Assembly (NCBI GenBank): GCA_023150555.1
Contig: JAKLKQ010000020.1
Location: 41,263 to 105,262, forward strand
DNA length: 64,000 nt
Reading direction: 5' to 3'
Source of the DNA: Planctomycetota bacterium
Lineage (GTDB): Bacteria; Planctomycetota; SZUA-567; H5-PLA8
Shown piece by piece: positions 7,744-17,639 of this stretch (the first letter of the stretch is position 1; each line of letters opens with the position of its first letter). The notes beneath the pieces were generated by a model that was not told the DNA's origin, did not search any database, and saw nothing but the letters and a program-made list of their open reading frames with translations. Position numbers and translations under genes: made by a program.

Positions 7744-9723
7744 TCAGTATGGCAAACTGACCAGCGAATTGATGAGCGCCGCGGTGCTGGCGAAGAGGCC
7801 CAGGATCACACCCATGCCCATCGCCAGGCCGGCGACGATCACGTAGCGGTACTTCTCGAACCATTCGTCGCCCTTCCAGCGCCGGAAACCCTGTGCCACC
7901 AGCCCGCCGATGAAAAGCGAGACCGCGAAAGGGAAGGGGAAGGCCATGCCTACCGCCACGCCGATCAGGCTTAATTCGAAGCGTTTGAAGAGCCGCCCCA
8001 GCCCGTACAGCGCGAGGAAGGCCAGAAACGCATAGAGCATCCAGTCGACGCGGAAGACGTTGCGGATGATCTCCGCGCCGGCCTCGCCGCCGAACTGCGC
8101 GCCTTCGACGGTGGTGGACATCCAGAAGCACAGCTGCGTCGTCCACACCGGCAGGATCGTCGCCGCGTACGGGTAGGTGCTCGACGGGATCGGCGCGATC
8201 GACCAGAAGACCGACATGAAGAAGAGGTTCGCCGCCATGCCCGCCAGCATGCCAAGCACCGCGGCCTTGATGTAGCTGCGCGGCTTGCAGCGGGTCATCT
8301 CGCAGACCTTGAAGTCCTCCACCCAGCCCGCGCTGCCCAGCGAGATCGGCCACGGCGCGAACCAGACGCCGGGCGACAGGTGCCGCCCCGTCTCGGCGCG
8401 GACCATGTCGTTGCTGGCGATGATCAGGCCCTCGCGCACGTACGGCGGGTCGACGCGGAAGCCCGTGTCGCCCTTGGCGCGGATGTCGATCATCGAGAAG
8501 ACGAACGACCAGATCAGCGCGAACGGCGCGATGAAATACCACGGGAAGTCAGGGATCAGGAGGCGGAACAGCAGCACGGCGAAGACGATCGAGCCGAAGA
8601 AGAGGAACAGCAGCCAGCGGATCGAGACGGTGCGCTCGCCTTCGGTGGCCGTGCCTTCCTGTACAGCCCGACGCGTCTTGCTCAGGTTCGCGAACGTGCG
8701 GTACAGCGTCTTCGGCTGGAAGACCAGAGGGATCACCGCCGCAGCGAGCATGCCGCCGATGAAAACCGGCATCCAGACGAAGAGCTGCTGCAGCAGCGTC
8801 GAGCGGATCGACATGCCCGCCGCAAAGCGTTCGTGGAAGATCGGGTGGTACTTCGCGGCCCACGCGTTGCCGATCACCTGAATCGCGAAGCCGCCCAGCA
8901 GCATGCTCACGATCACCCGCATGCGCAGGATGAACCCGCCGGCGAAGGTCATCAGGTTCGTGCCGATGCCAATCGCCGGGCCGGGCAGCCACTGGTGGAC
9001 CAGCGAATTGAAGTCCGCCCAGGGGATAGGCCAATCGAGGATCTTGCGGCCCAGCATTACTGGGAAATACACCACCGCGCCCCACACCGTCCCGACCATC
9101 CCGCTGAGCGTAAACGCGTGGCGAATGTCGCCGTCGCCGCGGGTCAGCGTCTCGCAGGCCGCCGCGGTGGGCTTGGCGAACGGGAAATCCAGCTTCTCGA
9201 CCTTGATGAACATCTCGCGCCCGACGATGCCCAGCGACAGGTCCGCCACGATGTGGAAGATCCACACCGCCGCGCTGACGCCCAGCGGCGCCAGCCACGC
9301 CGGATGCAGGAAGCTGCGCAGCCGCGAGACCTCCGCCGGCGGCGCCCACCACGACGGCGCCAGGTCCGTGAAGGGCGTGCCGTGCGCGTCCTTGAAGGTG
9401 TGCGCGACCTCCGCGACGCGGAAGTACGCCGGATGCACTGCGTAGTTGTAGAAGAGCAGCTGTCCCGCGGCCATGCCGCTGATCGAATACACGATGAAGG
9501 CTTCGGCCGGTGAGAGCGGCTTGCGGCCCAGCCGCGCGAACTCGACCCACAGGATCAACGCGACGAAGCTGACCGCGCCGGTCAAACTCGTTCCCGCCAC
9601 CAGCAGCAGGTAGATGTTCGCAGGCATCAGGATGAACGCGCCGTAGAGAATCACCATCCAGGTGCGGCGGGTGAGGCCCTCTTCCAGCGGGCCATCGGGC
9701 GCGATAGCCTGCGACAGGCTCAT
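7744..9723 (-). CDS. Polytopic membrane protein, OPT/DUF6785-like
   Basis: 659 residues with many hydrophobic helices from residue 20 to the C-terminus. The segment KLDFPFAKPTAAACETL at about 180-197 looks like the conserved 'FP..T/A' region of oligopeptide-transporter (OPT) superfamily members and the related DUF6785 proteins. Long loops with HPAYFRVAEV and IPSSTYPYAA separate the helices. The ATG overlaps the stop of the upstream peptidase-permease gene (ATGA), so the two are translationally coupled. It shares overall layout with the 809-residue protein two genes upstream. A transport role is inferred from fold resemblance; the substrate is unknown. Downstream after 60 bases comes the DUF5107/NHL lipoprotein, possibly in the same transcript. 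Confidence 0.7.
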   Translation of the reverse strand: MSLSQAIAPDGPLEEGLTRRTWMVILYGAFILMPANIYLLLVAGTSLTGAVSFVALILWVEFARLGRKPLSPAEAFIVYSISGMAAGQLLFYNYAVHPAYFRVAEVAHTFKDAHGTPFTDLAPSWWAPPAEVSRLRSFLHPAWLAPLGVSAAVWIFHIVADLSLGIVGREMFIKVEKLDFPFAKPTAAACETLTRGDGDIRHAFTLSGMVGTVWGAVVYFPVMLGRKILDWPIPWADFNSLVHQWLPGPAIGIGTNLMTFAGGFILRMRVIVSMLLGGFAIQVIGNAWAAKYHPIFHERFAAGMSIRSTLLQQLFVWMPVFIGGMLAAAVIPLVFQPKTLYRTFANLSKTRRAVQEGTATEGERTVSIRWLLFLFFGSIVFAVLLFRLLIPDFPWYFIAPFALIWSFVFSMIDIRAKGDTGFRVDPPYVREGLIIASNDMVRAETGRHLSPGVWFAPWPISLGSAGWVEDFKVCEMTRCKPRSYIKAAVLGMLAGMAANLFFMSVFWSIAPIPSSTYPYAATILPVWTTQLCFWMSTTVEGAQFGGEAGAEIIRNVFRVDWMLYAFLAFLALYGLGRLFKRFELSLIGVAVGMAFPFPFAVSLFIGGLVAQGFRRWKGDEWFEKYRYVIVAGLAMGMGVILGLFASTAALINSLVSLPY

Positions 9724-12700
9724 GCGGGCGCCTCCTCTCGCGGTGCGGTACCTTCAAGCGCCTGTTCGCCGTGTGCGACGTACTCGTTGACGGCGTTCTC
9801 GCTGAGGCTGCGCCAGATCAGCATCTGTTTGCGCAGGCCGTCGACGAAGGCGTGGTTGCTGTCGCGCCACAGGTCCTCGGGGCCCGAGAGCCGCCGTAGC
9901 TGCAGGTCGAAGTGGTAGCGCTCTTTGCCGGGGTCGTGGCGCGGCACCAGGCGCAGTTCGTGCACGAGGTTCTGCTCGAAGGGCGCCAGCCAAACGCGCC
10001 CGCGCAATTCGGGGTCGGGCCCTACGCGTGCGAGTTCCGGATCGATCTCCAGCGCGAACGCGCCGCTGCGCTCGCCGCGGTGGAAGCCCAGGAACTCGAG
10101 CAGGAACTGCAGCATCCCGGTGACCTCGCGTAAGTCCGACGCGACGAATGGCAGGTGGATCGTCCAGCGGTCGCCTTCGGGCTTGGTGTCGATGCGCCAG
10201 ATGCGTTCCAGCGAGGGGTTCACCAGGCGCGATGCGATGCGCATGGGGTACAGCACCGAGAGCAGGCTGGCGCTCGTCGCCAGCACCGCCGACCAGATCA
10301 CGACCTTGCCGAAGTAATTCGGATAAAAGTTCTCGGGCAGCCAGCCCGCGCGGCGGAAGACGTCGAGCAGGATGATGCCGAGGAAGTAGCCCAGGACCGA
10401 CGCGATACCCGCGTACACCAGCGCTTCGGCCAGGAACATCCCCGCGACGTGCCTCGGCGCCAGGCCCACCGACGAAAAGACGTGGATCTCGCGGCGGCGC
10501 TCGTAGACGTTGCCGATCATGATCGCCAGCAGCATCAGGAAGGAGACCAAGAACGGCAGCAGCAGAAGGCTGCCCGACTTCAGCGATACGCGCGCGAAAG
10601 CGCTGAGCAACTCGACGCGGTCCTGCGCCTCCGGGTCCCACGGTGGCGCAATGCTGCTCAGGAATACGTCCAAGTGCTCGTGGTCGGCGGCGATGGACTC
10701 GGCGATTGCCCGGATCGTGCGCCGCTCGGCATTGTAGGCAGCCAGCGCGCGCAGCGCATCCGCATCGCCCGCCGGCAGCGCCGCCAGGCGCTCGGCCTCC
10801 GGCAACTCCAGCGTGCCCTGCGCTGCCTGCAGTACGCGCTCGGTCGTCGTGCCCAGCGCGCCGGCCTGGGCCGTATCGAGATACGCGCGCATTTCCTTCG
10901 TGCGCGCGTCGATCTCGGCGTCCGTGGGCGAGTCGGGCACAAGTACCACGCTGTAAGCAGGCAGTAGTGCGGCCTTCTCGACGCGCAGCAGCGCTTCGGG
11001 AATGAAAAGCGCTTCGCGGGCGAGCAGGTGGTCGGGGCTGCTACCGTCGATGACGTTGCGGTAGAAGGCGACCGGCGTGACTGCCTTGCCGTCCAGGTCC
11101 ACCAGTTCCGCGTCGGTGACGGTCGACCGCAGCAGACCGATCAGTTCCAGATCCTCGCCGAAGACGTTGACGCGGTCGCCTACCTTCAGCCGTTGGGTTC
11201 GCGCGGTCTCCTCGGCCAGCAGGCACGCGCGCACGTCGCTTTCGTTGAAAAAGCGTCCGTCGGTGATGGCCCGGTCCAGTCGCGAGATCGACGCTTCCTG
11301 CGGGCCTACGGCGATGGCGCCCTGCAGCGAGAAGGCGCGCGGCGGCTGCGCGGGTTCGCCGTCCTTCGCGCGCGGATGGGCGAAGGCGTTAAGCACCGCC
11401 ATGTAATACGGCGTGTAGTACCGCCGCACCGCGACGTGCGCGCGGCCTTCGAAGCGCCGCACGATCAGGTCGACGGTCGCCTCGTTCATGCCCTTGGTGT
11501 GGTCGCCGGCGTTCATCACCTGCACGCCGCGGTAGCGGGCCTTCGGAAGCAGCTGCGCCTCGCGGTAGAAGCTGGTGTCGGCGGCGGTGCTGGTCAGCAG
11601 CACAAGGCTGGTGACAAGAATGGTGATCGTCGCGAGCGTCAGGCTGGTGCGCAGCCTGCGGCGGCGCATGTTGTTGACGGCCAGCGACAGCGCCGCGCCC
11701 AGCACGCCCCACTTCTCGGCGCCGGCCGCGTGGCGGCGCTTGAACTTCGCGCCTGGCTCGAGGGCCATCGCCACGCCTCGCTGGGCGATAATGAACAGCG
11801 CCGGAAGCGTCATGATCACGATCACGAACGTCACCACGGTGACGAAGATGTTGCTGGCGAGGTGGAAGCCCGGGTGGAAGACGTACAACAGCCCCGTGAA
11901 GGCGAAGAAGACAAACGCTGCGAAGCCGAAGGTCCGCAGATGCGTCGGCTGCGGGAAGAGCAGGCGCTCGACGAGGTATCCGAAGGGTACGAGCAGGAGG
12001 AAGTAAAAGATCGTCGTGGAGACGACATCCAGCAGCAGGCGGAAGGCGCCGCGGTACGCCATGGCCTCGGCGGACCAGAAGAGTTCCCCGGCGGCCTCGG
12101 CTGCGGAGGATTTTCCTCTCTGCCGCAGCTCGGCGGCCTCCTCGCGATGCAGGTCGGCGCGAGCCTGGAAGAGGTTGGCCTCGGGACTCTTCACGTTCAG
12201 GCTCGCGTAATCCGCGAGGCGCTTCTCGGTCAACCGCGCCAGCTGCTCGCCGCCGAGTTTTGTCGTGCGCAGCAGCTTGCGGTCCTCGCCTTCGTACACG
12301 CGGAAACCCAGGTAGTCGGAGTCGGGCAGCAGCCGCGCGTCGATGGGCGCGCCGTGCGCGGGCGGCGCCGCATCGCCCGGGCGCACCTTGGCGTCGGCGT
12401 CGAGTTCCGCGAGGACGTGGGCCAGCGGCAGGCCATCTTTTTCGGCGCGCGCGGTCAGTTCGGCGCGGAGCTTGGGATCGTCGTTGAAGAGGGCGGGCTT
12501 CTTCTCCAGTGTCCCGGCCAGGATCTCGCAGCGCAGGCCGGGCTTGAGGAAGACCATGGCGGTGTTGCGGAACTGGATCCACGCGTAGCTGTCGGCTTCC
12601 GTGTGCGTGCCGACCTCGCGCACGTTCCGCACGGGCAGCCAGGGGTCTTCGCAGTCGTCCTGGGACATGCCGATGCCGCCCTGCCGTTTGTACTCGTTCT

Positions 12701-14987
12701 CGACGGGCTTGCTCCGGTTCACGCGGTCGCGGTCCACGAGGGAGAAAAGCGTCAACGCGCCGCAGGGGAAGATCGGCACCTGCAGCTGGATGCGCGGCGC
12801 GGTCAGCGCGCGGTCGAGGAAGTGGAACTCCGCGTCGCCATGAAAGCCCTGGTCGAAGGCGTGCGTGATGCGCCCTGCGCCGTCGAGGGTGAAGGCCAGC
12901 GCGTCGTACGCGACGTCGATGCTGGCGGAATACACGTTGCGGAAGGTGGCCGTGCCGTCGGGCCCGGCCTCGGCAACGTAGGCCGTCGCGAAGGCGTCCA
13001 TCTGCCGGTGGATGAAGCGCGACGGCGAGAGCGGGCGGGGCCAATACGCGTAGCTGCGCCCGCGCAGGAAGCGCGTGTCGGAGGGCACCAGCACGACGAA
13101 GGTGCTGCCGTGGTCGGGCGGCTTCTTGTCGTACCAGACGATCTCGGGATTCCAGCGCACGACCTGCACGTCTATGCGGTTGTAGCCGCCGCTGCCGCGG
13201 TACGGCTGCGCGGCGTGCGCGGGGAACAGGTTTGGTTCCAGGTCTGCCAGCCCGCCCAGCAGCGCGGCGGAAAGTTCCAACTGCGGGCGCAGGTTCTCCG
13301 CCTGAGGCATCCACGGGTCGATGGTATCGATGCAGGAGAAGTGGCGCTGGCGGTGGGCGTTGCACGTTTTCAGCGCGATAGAGAGCCCTCCGATCTGCGT
13401 CAACATCTGGTTCGCGGTGGGATGGCTAACGGCATCGCTGTTCGGCGGCCAGTACTCAAGCGGCGCGAGCCACAGCTGCCACTGGTTGCCGGGCATCGTC
13501 GGGCGCCCGCTGTAGAAGGCGTACTTCGAGAGCCGGTCGCCGCGGTCCTGCAGCGGGCGGTTGCTGAGGTCCTCGAGCTGGTCGACCCAGCCGGGCTCGC
13601 GGCGGTCGACGGTGAAGAGCATCTTCTTGAGGAATCCGAAGTGCGCGCCGTGCACGGCGTCGGCAGCGGATTCGTCGGTGAGGATCAGCGCGTCGGACTC
13701 GGGGTTCAGGTCCACGCCGACGGCCATCGCGATACGGTCGCCCACGGCATCCTTGATCGCGTCGCAATAGGCCCGCGCGGGGGCCTGCTCCTGCCAGTGC
13801 CCGCTCACGAGCACGAAGCGCAGGGAGAAGGCCGGCGGGTGTTCCGCGAAGTACTCGAAGAGCGCCAGCCACGCCGCGGGCCCGAAGGCCTCCTGCCCGC
13901 CGAAGCTCAGCGCGGGGGCGATCGACTGCGCGTCGGCGTGCGCCATGACCAGGAATTCGCGCGCTCTCTGCGTGCCCGGTACGAAGGCCTCCAGTACGGG
14001 CGCTTGGACGGTGCGCAGTGTCGCGTTCACGCGCAGCGTGCCGCCGCGTCCGGCGCGCGCGGCTTCGCGCACCGCGTCGGTCTCGTCCTTCACGTACGCG
14101 CGGGGGAGGTTCAGCGGCACGAGCTTGAGGAACTTCTCGCTGGCCTGCCGCGTCGTCTCGCCCAGGCCGTCGTCCGAGGCCAGGAAGACGGCGCCCACGG
14201 CGCCGCGTTCGGCGGCTTTCAGCCAGGCGCGCCCGCTGCCGAACTCGAAGACCGCGATGCACCCTTCGACGGTGCGCGCGTTGAAGTCCTCGTCTTCGCC
14301 CTCGCCGAGGTACACCAACGGCGCGCGCAGGCCCTCCTTGGGCGTGGCGCAGGGCTGGATCAGGTTGGGCTGCAGGGCGTAGGCCATGACGTTCGTGGTT
14401 GTGCCGTCCGCGCCGGCGAACTCGAAGGCGCTGCCTTCGTCCAGCGCCACGGCGACGGGAAAGTTCGTGCGCCGAAGCGCGCGTTCGGGCGGCGGATCGG
14501 CCAGGGCTGCGGCGTCGCCGTCTTGCGTCTGCGTCCAGCCGCGCGCGGCAAACACTTCCGCGGCGTAGGCGAAGCATTTCTCCAGGCCGGGCGTGCCGGT
14601 TTGCCGCGGGCCCAGCCCAGCGATACGCTTTGCGTGCTCGATCGTGCGGTCGAAGGCCGGCCCGCCGCCTTCGGTCAGGCGCGCGCGGGCGGTGGCCTCG
14701 TCGAGTTTCGGGATTCCGTAGTCTGAGACGCGCCCGGGTGAGGCCAGCCAGCCCAGTGCGAGAATCTCCACGATGGCCGCGACCAGGGCCAGGCGCATCA
14801 ACCGCCCGCTTTCGCGTTGCCGCCCTGCGGCGAAGATGGCCGTCGGCACGACGGCCGCCGCCGCGGCCGCGCCCGCCGCCAGAAGCGCGCCCGCCGGGGC
14901 GACGCCGTTGGCCATCGCGCCGAAGAGCGTTGCGGCGCCGAGGTACAGCGGCGCCAGCGCGACGTGCAGGAGCTTTGGCTTCGCCAT
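9720..14987 (-). CDS. Fusion of an M28-peptidase-like ectodomain with an FtsX/MacB-type permease
   Basis: 1755 residues. Two or three N-terminal membrane helices are followed by a segment like the start of M28 peptidases (GPRQTGTPGLEKCFAYAAE, about 120-140) and a PA-like insert (about 232-296). The M28 core is at about 340-420. There EFLVMAHADAQ and LRFVLVSGHWQEQ occupy the metal-site positions but the usual GADDN ligands are absent, so zinc catalysis is doubtful. A second hydrophobic bundle begins near 984. The FtsX/MacB core then follows: NNMRRRRLRTSLTLATITI near 1104, and near 1470 the C-terminal FtsX helices with NVYERRREIHVFSSVGL. A soluble tail of about 200 residues ends it. GGAGG precedes the ATG, which lies 14 bases after the upstream stop. 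No ABC ATPase gene is nearby. Probable role: an envelope export or mechanotransmission complex, by family only. Confidence 0.75.
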   Translation of the reverse strand: MAKPKLLHVALAPLYLGAATLFGAMANGVAPAGALLAAGAAAAAAVVPTAIFAAGRQRESGRLMRLALVAAIVEILALGWLASPGRVSDYGIPKLDEATARARLTEGGGPAFDRTIEHAKRIAGLGPRQTGTPGLEKCFAYAAEVFAARGWTQTQDGDAAALADPPPERALRRTNFPVAVALDEGSAFEFAGADGTTTNVMAYALQPNLIQPCATPKEGLRAPLVYLGEGEDEDFNARTVEGCIAVFEFGSGRAWLKAAERGAVGAVFLASDDGLGETTRQASEKFLKLVPLNLPRAYVKDETDAVREAARAGRGGTLRVNATLRTVQAPVLEAFVPGTQRAREFLVMAHADAQSIAPALSFGGQEAFGPAAWLALFEYFAEHPPAFSLRFVLVSGHWQEQAPARAYCDAIKDAVGDRIAMAVGVDLNPESDALILTDESAADAVHGAHFGFLKKMLFTVDRREPGWVDQLEDLSNRPLQDRGDRLSKYAFYSGRPTMPGNQWQLWLAPLEYWPPNSDAVSHPTANQMLTQIGGLSIALKTCNAHRQRHFSCIDTIDPWMPQAENLRPQLELSAALLGGLADLEPNLFPAHAAQPYRGSGGYNRIDVQVVRWNPEIVWYDKKPPDHGSTFVVLVPSDTRFLRGRSYAYWPRPLSPSRFIHRQMDAFATAYVAEAGPDGTATFRNVYSASIDVAYDALAFTLDGAGRITHAFDQGFHGDAEFHFLDRALTAPRIQLQVPIFPCGALTLFSLVDRDRVNRSKPVENEYKRQGGIGMSQDDCEDPWLPVRNVREVGTHTEADSYAWIQFRNTAMVFLKPGLRCEILAGTLEKKPALFNDDPKLRAELTARAEKDGLPLAHVLAELDADAKVRPGDAAPPAHGAPIDARLLPDSDYLGFRVYEGEDRKLLRTTKLGGEQLARLTEKRLADYASLNVKSPEANLFQARADLHREEAAELRQRGKSSAAEAAGELFWSAEAMAYRGAFRLLLDVVSTTIFYFLLLVPFGYLVERLLFPQPTHLRTFGFAAFVFFAFTGLLYVFHPGFHLASNIFVTVVTFVIVIMTLPALFIIAQRGVAMALEPGAKFKRRHAAGAEKWGVLGAALSLAVNNMRRRRLRTSLTLATITILVTSLVLLTSTAADTSFYREAQLLPKARYRGVQVMNAGDHTKGMNEATVDLIVRRFEGRAHVAVRRYYTPYYMAVLNAFAHPRAKDGEPAQPPRAFSLQGAIAVGPQEASISRLDRAITDGRFFNESDVRACLLAEETARTQRLKVGDRVNVFGEDLELIGLLRSTVTDAELVDLDGKAVTPVAFYRNVIDGSSPDHLLAREALFIPEALLRVEKAALLPAYSVVLVPDSPTDAEIDARTKEMRAYLDTAQAGALGTTTERVLQAAQGTLELPEAERLAALPAGDADALRALAAYNAERRTIRAIAESIAADHEHLDVFLSSIAPPWDPEAQDRVELLSAFARVSLKSGSLLLLPFLVSFLMLLAIMIGNVYERRREIHVFSSVGLAPRHVAGMFLAEALVYAGIASVLGYFLGIILLDVFRRAGWLPENFYPNYFGKVVIWSAVLATSASLLSVLYPMRIASRLVNPSLERIWRIDTKPEGDRWTIHLPFVASDLREVTGMLQFLLEFLGFHRGERSGAFALEIDPELARVGPDPELRGRVWLAPFEQNLVHELRLVPRHDPGKERYHFDLQLRRLSGPEDLWRDSNHAFVDGLRKQMLIWRSLSENAVNEYVAHGEQALEGTAPREEAPA

Positions 14988-15001
14988 CCGGCGGGCCTCC
15001 G

Positions 15002-17431
15002 CTACAGGGCCAGGCCGCGTGCGAGCAGCACGGCCGAGAGGAACAGGTAGAGCATCATCCCCATGACGATGCCCATCAGCGCGTAGACCAGCCATGGCAT
15101 GACCTTCTCCTGGAAGGCGCGCACGCCGTACCAGCGGAAGATGACGCTCTTGGCCAGCCACGCCAGCAGCCAGGTGAACCAGCAGTCGTCGGTGCCCAGC
15201 GCGGTGTGGCTGCTCCAGGCCGCGGCGATGAACATGCCCATGGGCTCGATGGGGAAGCGCGCGTAGCGCCGCCGCAGCGCGAAGCAGACGATGTAGATCC
15301 CCGCGCCCAGCAGTACCCATTCGACGCCGTAGGTCGTGAACTGGCCCGGGCGCATCTTCACGTAGTAGTTGTAGGCCTTGTTCGTGGTGAGGAAGTAATT
15401 GCCCCATGCGCCGGCCATGGGCATGTTGTCGTAGCCGATGTAATGCACGGCGACCAGGAACAGCGGCATGCCGATGGCCAGCGCCAGCACCGTGGCGATC
15501 GCGACGCCCTTGAAGATGTCCCGCACCTTCGCCTTGGTGCTGTCGGCCAGCGCGAAGGCGTCGAGGATCTGGCCGCTGGAGCCCAGGCCCTGGCTGTACC
15601 CGCCGAAGGTCTCCATCTGGTACAGGCTCTGGTAGCTCAGCACGTTGTCGGGCACGGCGATGGCGCTGCCCGGCGCCATGGGCACGGTGTGGGTCAGGCC
15701 GAAGGTGTGCCAGTTGAACCAGACGCCGGTGTGGAGGATGGCGTTGAAGTCGAAGTACTGGAAGCCGCCGTAGGCGCGCATGCGGATGTGGTGGAAGTTG
15801 AAGACGAAAATCATCGCCAGCGCGTAGACCAGGACGCCCGCGCGGGAGAGTGCCGGGTAGCCGGTCTCGCCTTCGCCGAAGAAGACGAGCCCCACGAAGA
15901 ACGCGAAGCTGAGGAAGAAGCCGAAGGCCAGTTCGCGCGGGCCCAGGGCGTCGGTCTCCTTCCGCACCGCGCGCGACCACAGGCCCCGCACCAGGTCTCG
16001 GATCTCGCGCCGGTTGAACCACAGCGCCGAGACGGTGATGCCCACGTAGCCGCCGTAGCGGAATACGTAATTGAGCACGCTCATGCCGAACGAGACGCCC
16101 AGCGTGTTCAGCGCGGCCTTGAGCCCGAAGTAGAAAAGCACGAACGTCAGCACGGTCGTGAAAAGCAGGTCCAGCGGGAAGAGCAGGATGAACAGCAGCA
16201 CCAGCGGCAGCAGCGTCAGCTTGAAGTCCACGCCGGAAATCAGGTTGAGCCCGGTCAGGTCCAGGTCGAGAAGCGGCGCCGACGGCGCCATCGACGGCGC
16301 GTCGGTCTCGCTGATCGTCGTCAGGCCCTTTACGCACAGCAATAACCCCAGCAGGAAGGCTACGGCCAGGGCGGGGCGCGGGAAGCTGACCTGCTTCTTG
16401 GCGTCGTCCTGCGGCGCGCCGGGGGTGGGGAAGAGCGCGTGCTCGGTCAGGCGCGCGTACGGGAAGGGCAGGCGTTCGCGTTCGATCCAACTTGCGCGGA
16501 AGACCATCAGCCCGAAGACGATCGCCAGGTGGAAGGCCAGCATCGTGAAGAACCAGTAGGCCAGCGGCTTGGCCCAGGCGCCCCACGGCACGGCGACCTT
16601 GCCCTTGCGGAAGCTACGCAGCGCGTCGGCGTTGCGGATGCACTGCGGCCCGCGTTCGGCCAGGTCCGCGGCCGTCTCGGCGACCCACACCAGGTAGGCC
16701 TTCTGGCGCGCGTCGAGTTCAACGCCCGGCGAAGCCAGGGCCTCCTGCGCGTCGCGGGCGGCCTGCGCGGCGCCTTCGATCTCGCGCAGCGCGGCGAGCA
16801 CGTCCTGGCTGGGGTCGAGTGCCTCGGCCACCGCGCGCGATTCGGCCAGCGCGGCCTCGCAGCGCGCGCGCGCGGCCTCGATGCGCCCCGGCGCCTCGGC
16901 GGGCGGCGGCGGATCCTGCGGCGCGCGGCGCGGGGTGCCGTCCTCCTCCGGCGGCAGTTCCAGGTACGGGCAGCGCCCGTCGGGCGGTTCGACGCGCGGC
17001 ACCGGCCCGATGTGCGGGTTGGGCGCCCAAAAGTCCGGCACCAGGGCGCGCTCCCCGGCCTCGACTTTGCTCTTGTTGGTGAAGTGGTTGACGATCGCCG
17101 ATTCCAGCGACAGGCGTCCCATCGCGGCCGTCGGGATGCCCGCCAGCAGCAGCGCGAAGATGAAGGTGTACTCCGCGCCCGTCGGACGGCGGTGCTCGGG
17201 CAGGAAGTCGGCGAAGAGTTTCAGCGCGAAGAGCGTGAAGATCGCGCCGAAGCCGCCGACCAGCAGCAGGTGCTGGTCGCGCAGGGCTTCGTGGGGTTCG
17301 GCGAAGGCGAGCAGGACGATCCACAGCAGCAGGAGCGGCAGGCCCAGCGCCAGGCTGCGCTTCGTCAGCGCCGGGGCCTGCAGCGGGCCGCCGGATTCGG
17401 CGGCGGACGGGTGGGCGTCGGGTTCGGCCAT
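15002..17431 (-). CDS. DUF6785/DUF6784-like polytopic membrane protein
   Basis: 809 residues. The N-terminal half has hydrophobic helices around a long non-membrane insert (about 100-260) rich in Ala, Glu and Arg, likely a periplasmic helical domain. Then RASWIERERLPFPYARLTEHAL marks the conserved region of DUF6785-type proteins that recalls OPT transporters. The C-terminal half (about 540-809) is again polytopic, with FNFHHIRMRAYGGFQYF and a final helix pair, consistent with a DUF6784-like part. It heads the three-gene cluster and diverges from the TPR/transglutaminase gene across a 208-base gap. The ATG at 17431 has only a weak ribosome site. Function is unknown; co-occurrence with a permease fusion and a second OPT-like protein suggests one membrane assembly. 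Confidence 0.7.
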   Translation of the reverse strand: MAEPDAHPSAAESGGPLQAPALTKRSLALGLPLLLLWIVLLAFAEPHEALRDQHLLLVGGFGAIFTLFALKLFADFLPEHRRPTGAEYTFIFALLLAGIPTAAMGRLSLESAIVNHFTNKSKVEAGERALVPDFWAPNPHIGPVPRVEPPDGRCPYLELPPEEDGTPRRAPQDPPPPAEAPGRIEAARARCEAALAESRAVAEALDPSQDVLAALREIEGAAQAARDAQEALASPGVELDARQKAYLVWVAETAADLAERGPQCIRNADALRSFRKGKVAVPWGAWAKPLAYWFFTMLAFHLAIVFGLMVFRASWIERERLPFPYARLTEHALFPTPGAPQDDAKKQVSFPRPALAVAFLLGLLLCVKGLTTISETDAPSMAPSAPLLDLDLTGLNLISGVDFKLTLLPLVLLFILLFPLDLLFTTVLTFVLFYFGLKAALNTLGVSFGMSVLNYVFRYGGYVGITVSALWFNRREIRDLVRGLWSRAVRKETDALGPRELAFGFFLSFAFFVGLVFFGEGETGYPALSRAGVLVYALAMIFVFNFHHIRMRAYGGFQYFDFNAILHTGVWFNWHTFGLTHTVPMAPGSAIAVPDNVLSYQSLYQMETFGGYSQGLGSSGQILDAFALADSTKAKVRDIFKGVAIATVLALAIGMPLFLVAVHYIGYDNMPMAGAWGNYFLTTNKAYNYYVKMRPGQFTTYGVEWVLLGAGIYIVCFALRRRYARFPIEPMGMFIAAAWSSHTALGTDDCWFTWLLAWLAKSVIFRWYGVRAFQEKVMPWLVYALMGIVMGMMLYLFLSAVLLARGLAL

Positions 17432-17639
17432 GAGGCTTCGCGGCGTTCTCCGGGTCCCGGGCCGCCACGCGCGGCGCCGCCTCCTTTTAAAGGGGCGTTA
17501 CGGGACGGTTCATAAAGCTTAGAAGGCACCCTATGTTGACCGTTTGCACAGGGTGAGCAACCGCATTTCCCGGCCCGCCGGAGGGCGACGCGGCCCCCGC
17601 CTTGCATGGGGCGGCGTGTCGGGGATAGGATGGCCTCCG

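Noticed and set aside
11028..14726. A 1232-codon plus-strand frame inside the peptidase-permease gene, plus similar ones at 1093-3084, 3976-6405 and 6613-7974
   Set aside because: Same cause; low-complexity Arg/Ala/Gly/Val composition, no ribosome sites, and the minus-strand frames carry recognisable domains.
14988..16586. An N-terminal extension of the peptidase-permease frame by 533 codons
   Set aside because: It reads through the DUF6785-like gene in another frame and is Arg/His/Pro-rich nonsense; a good ribosome site and ATG exist at 14987.
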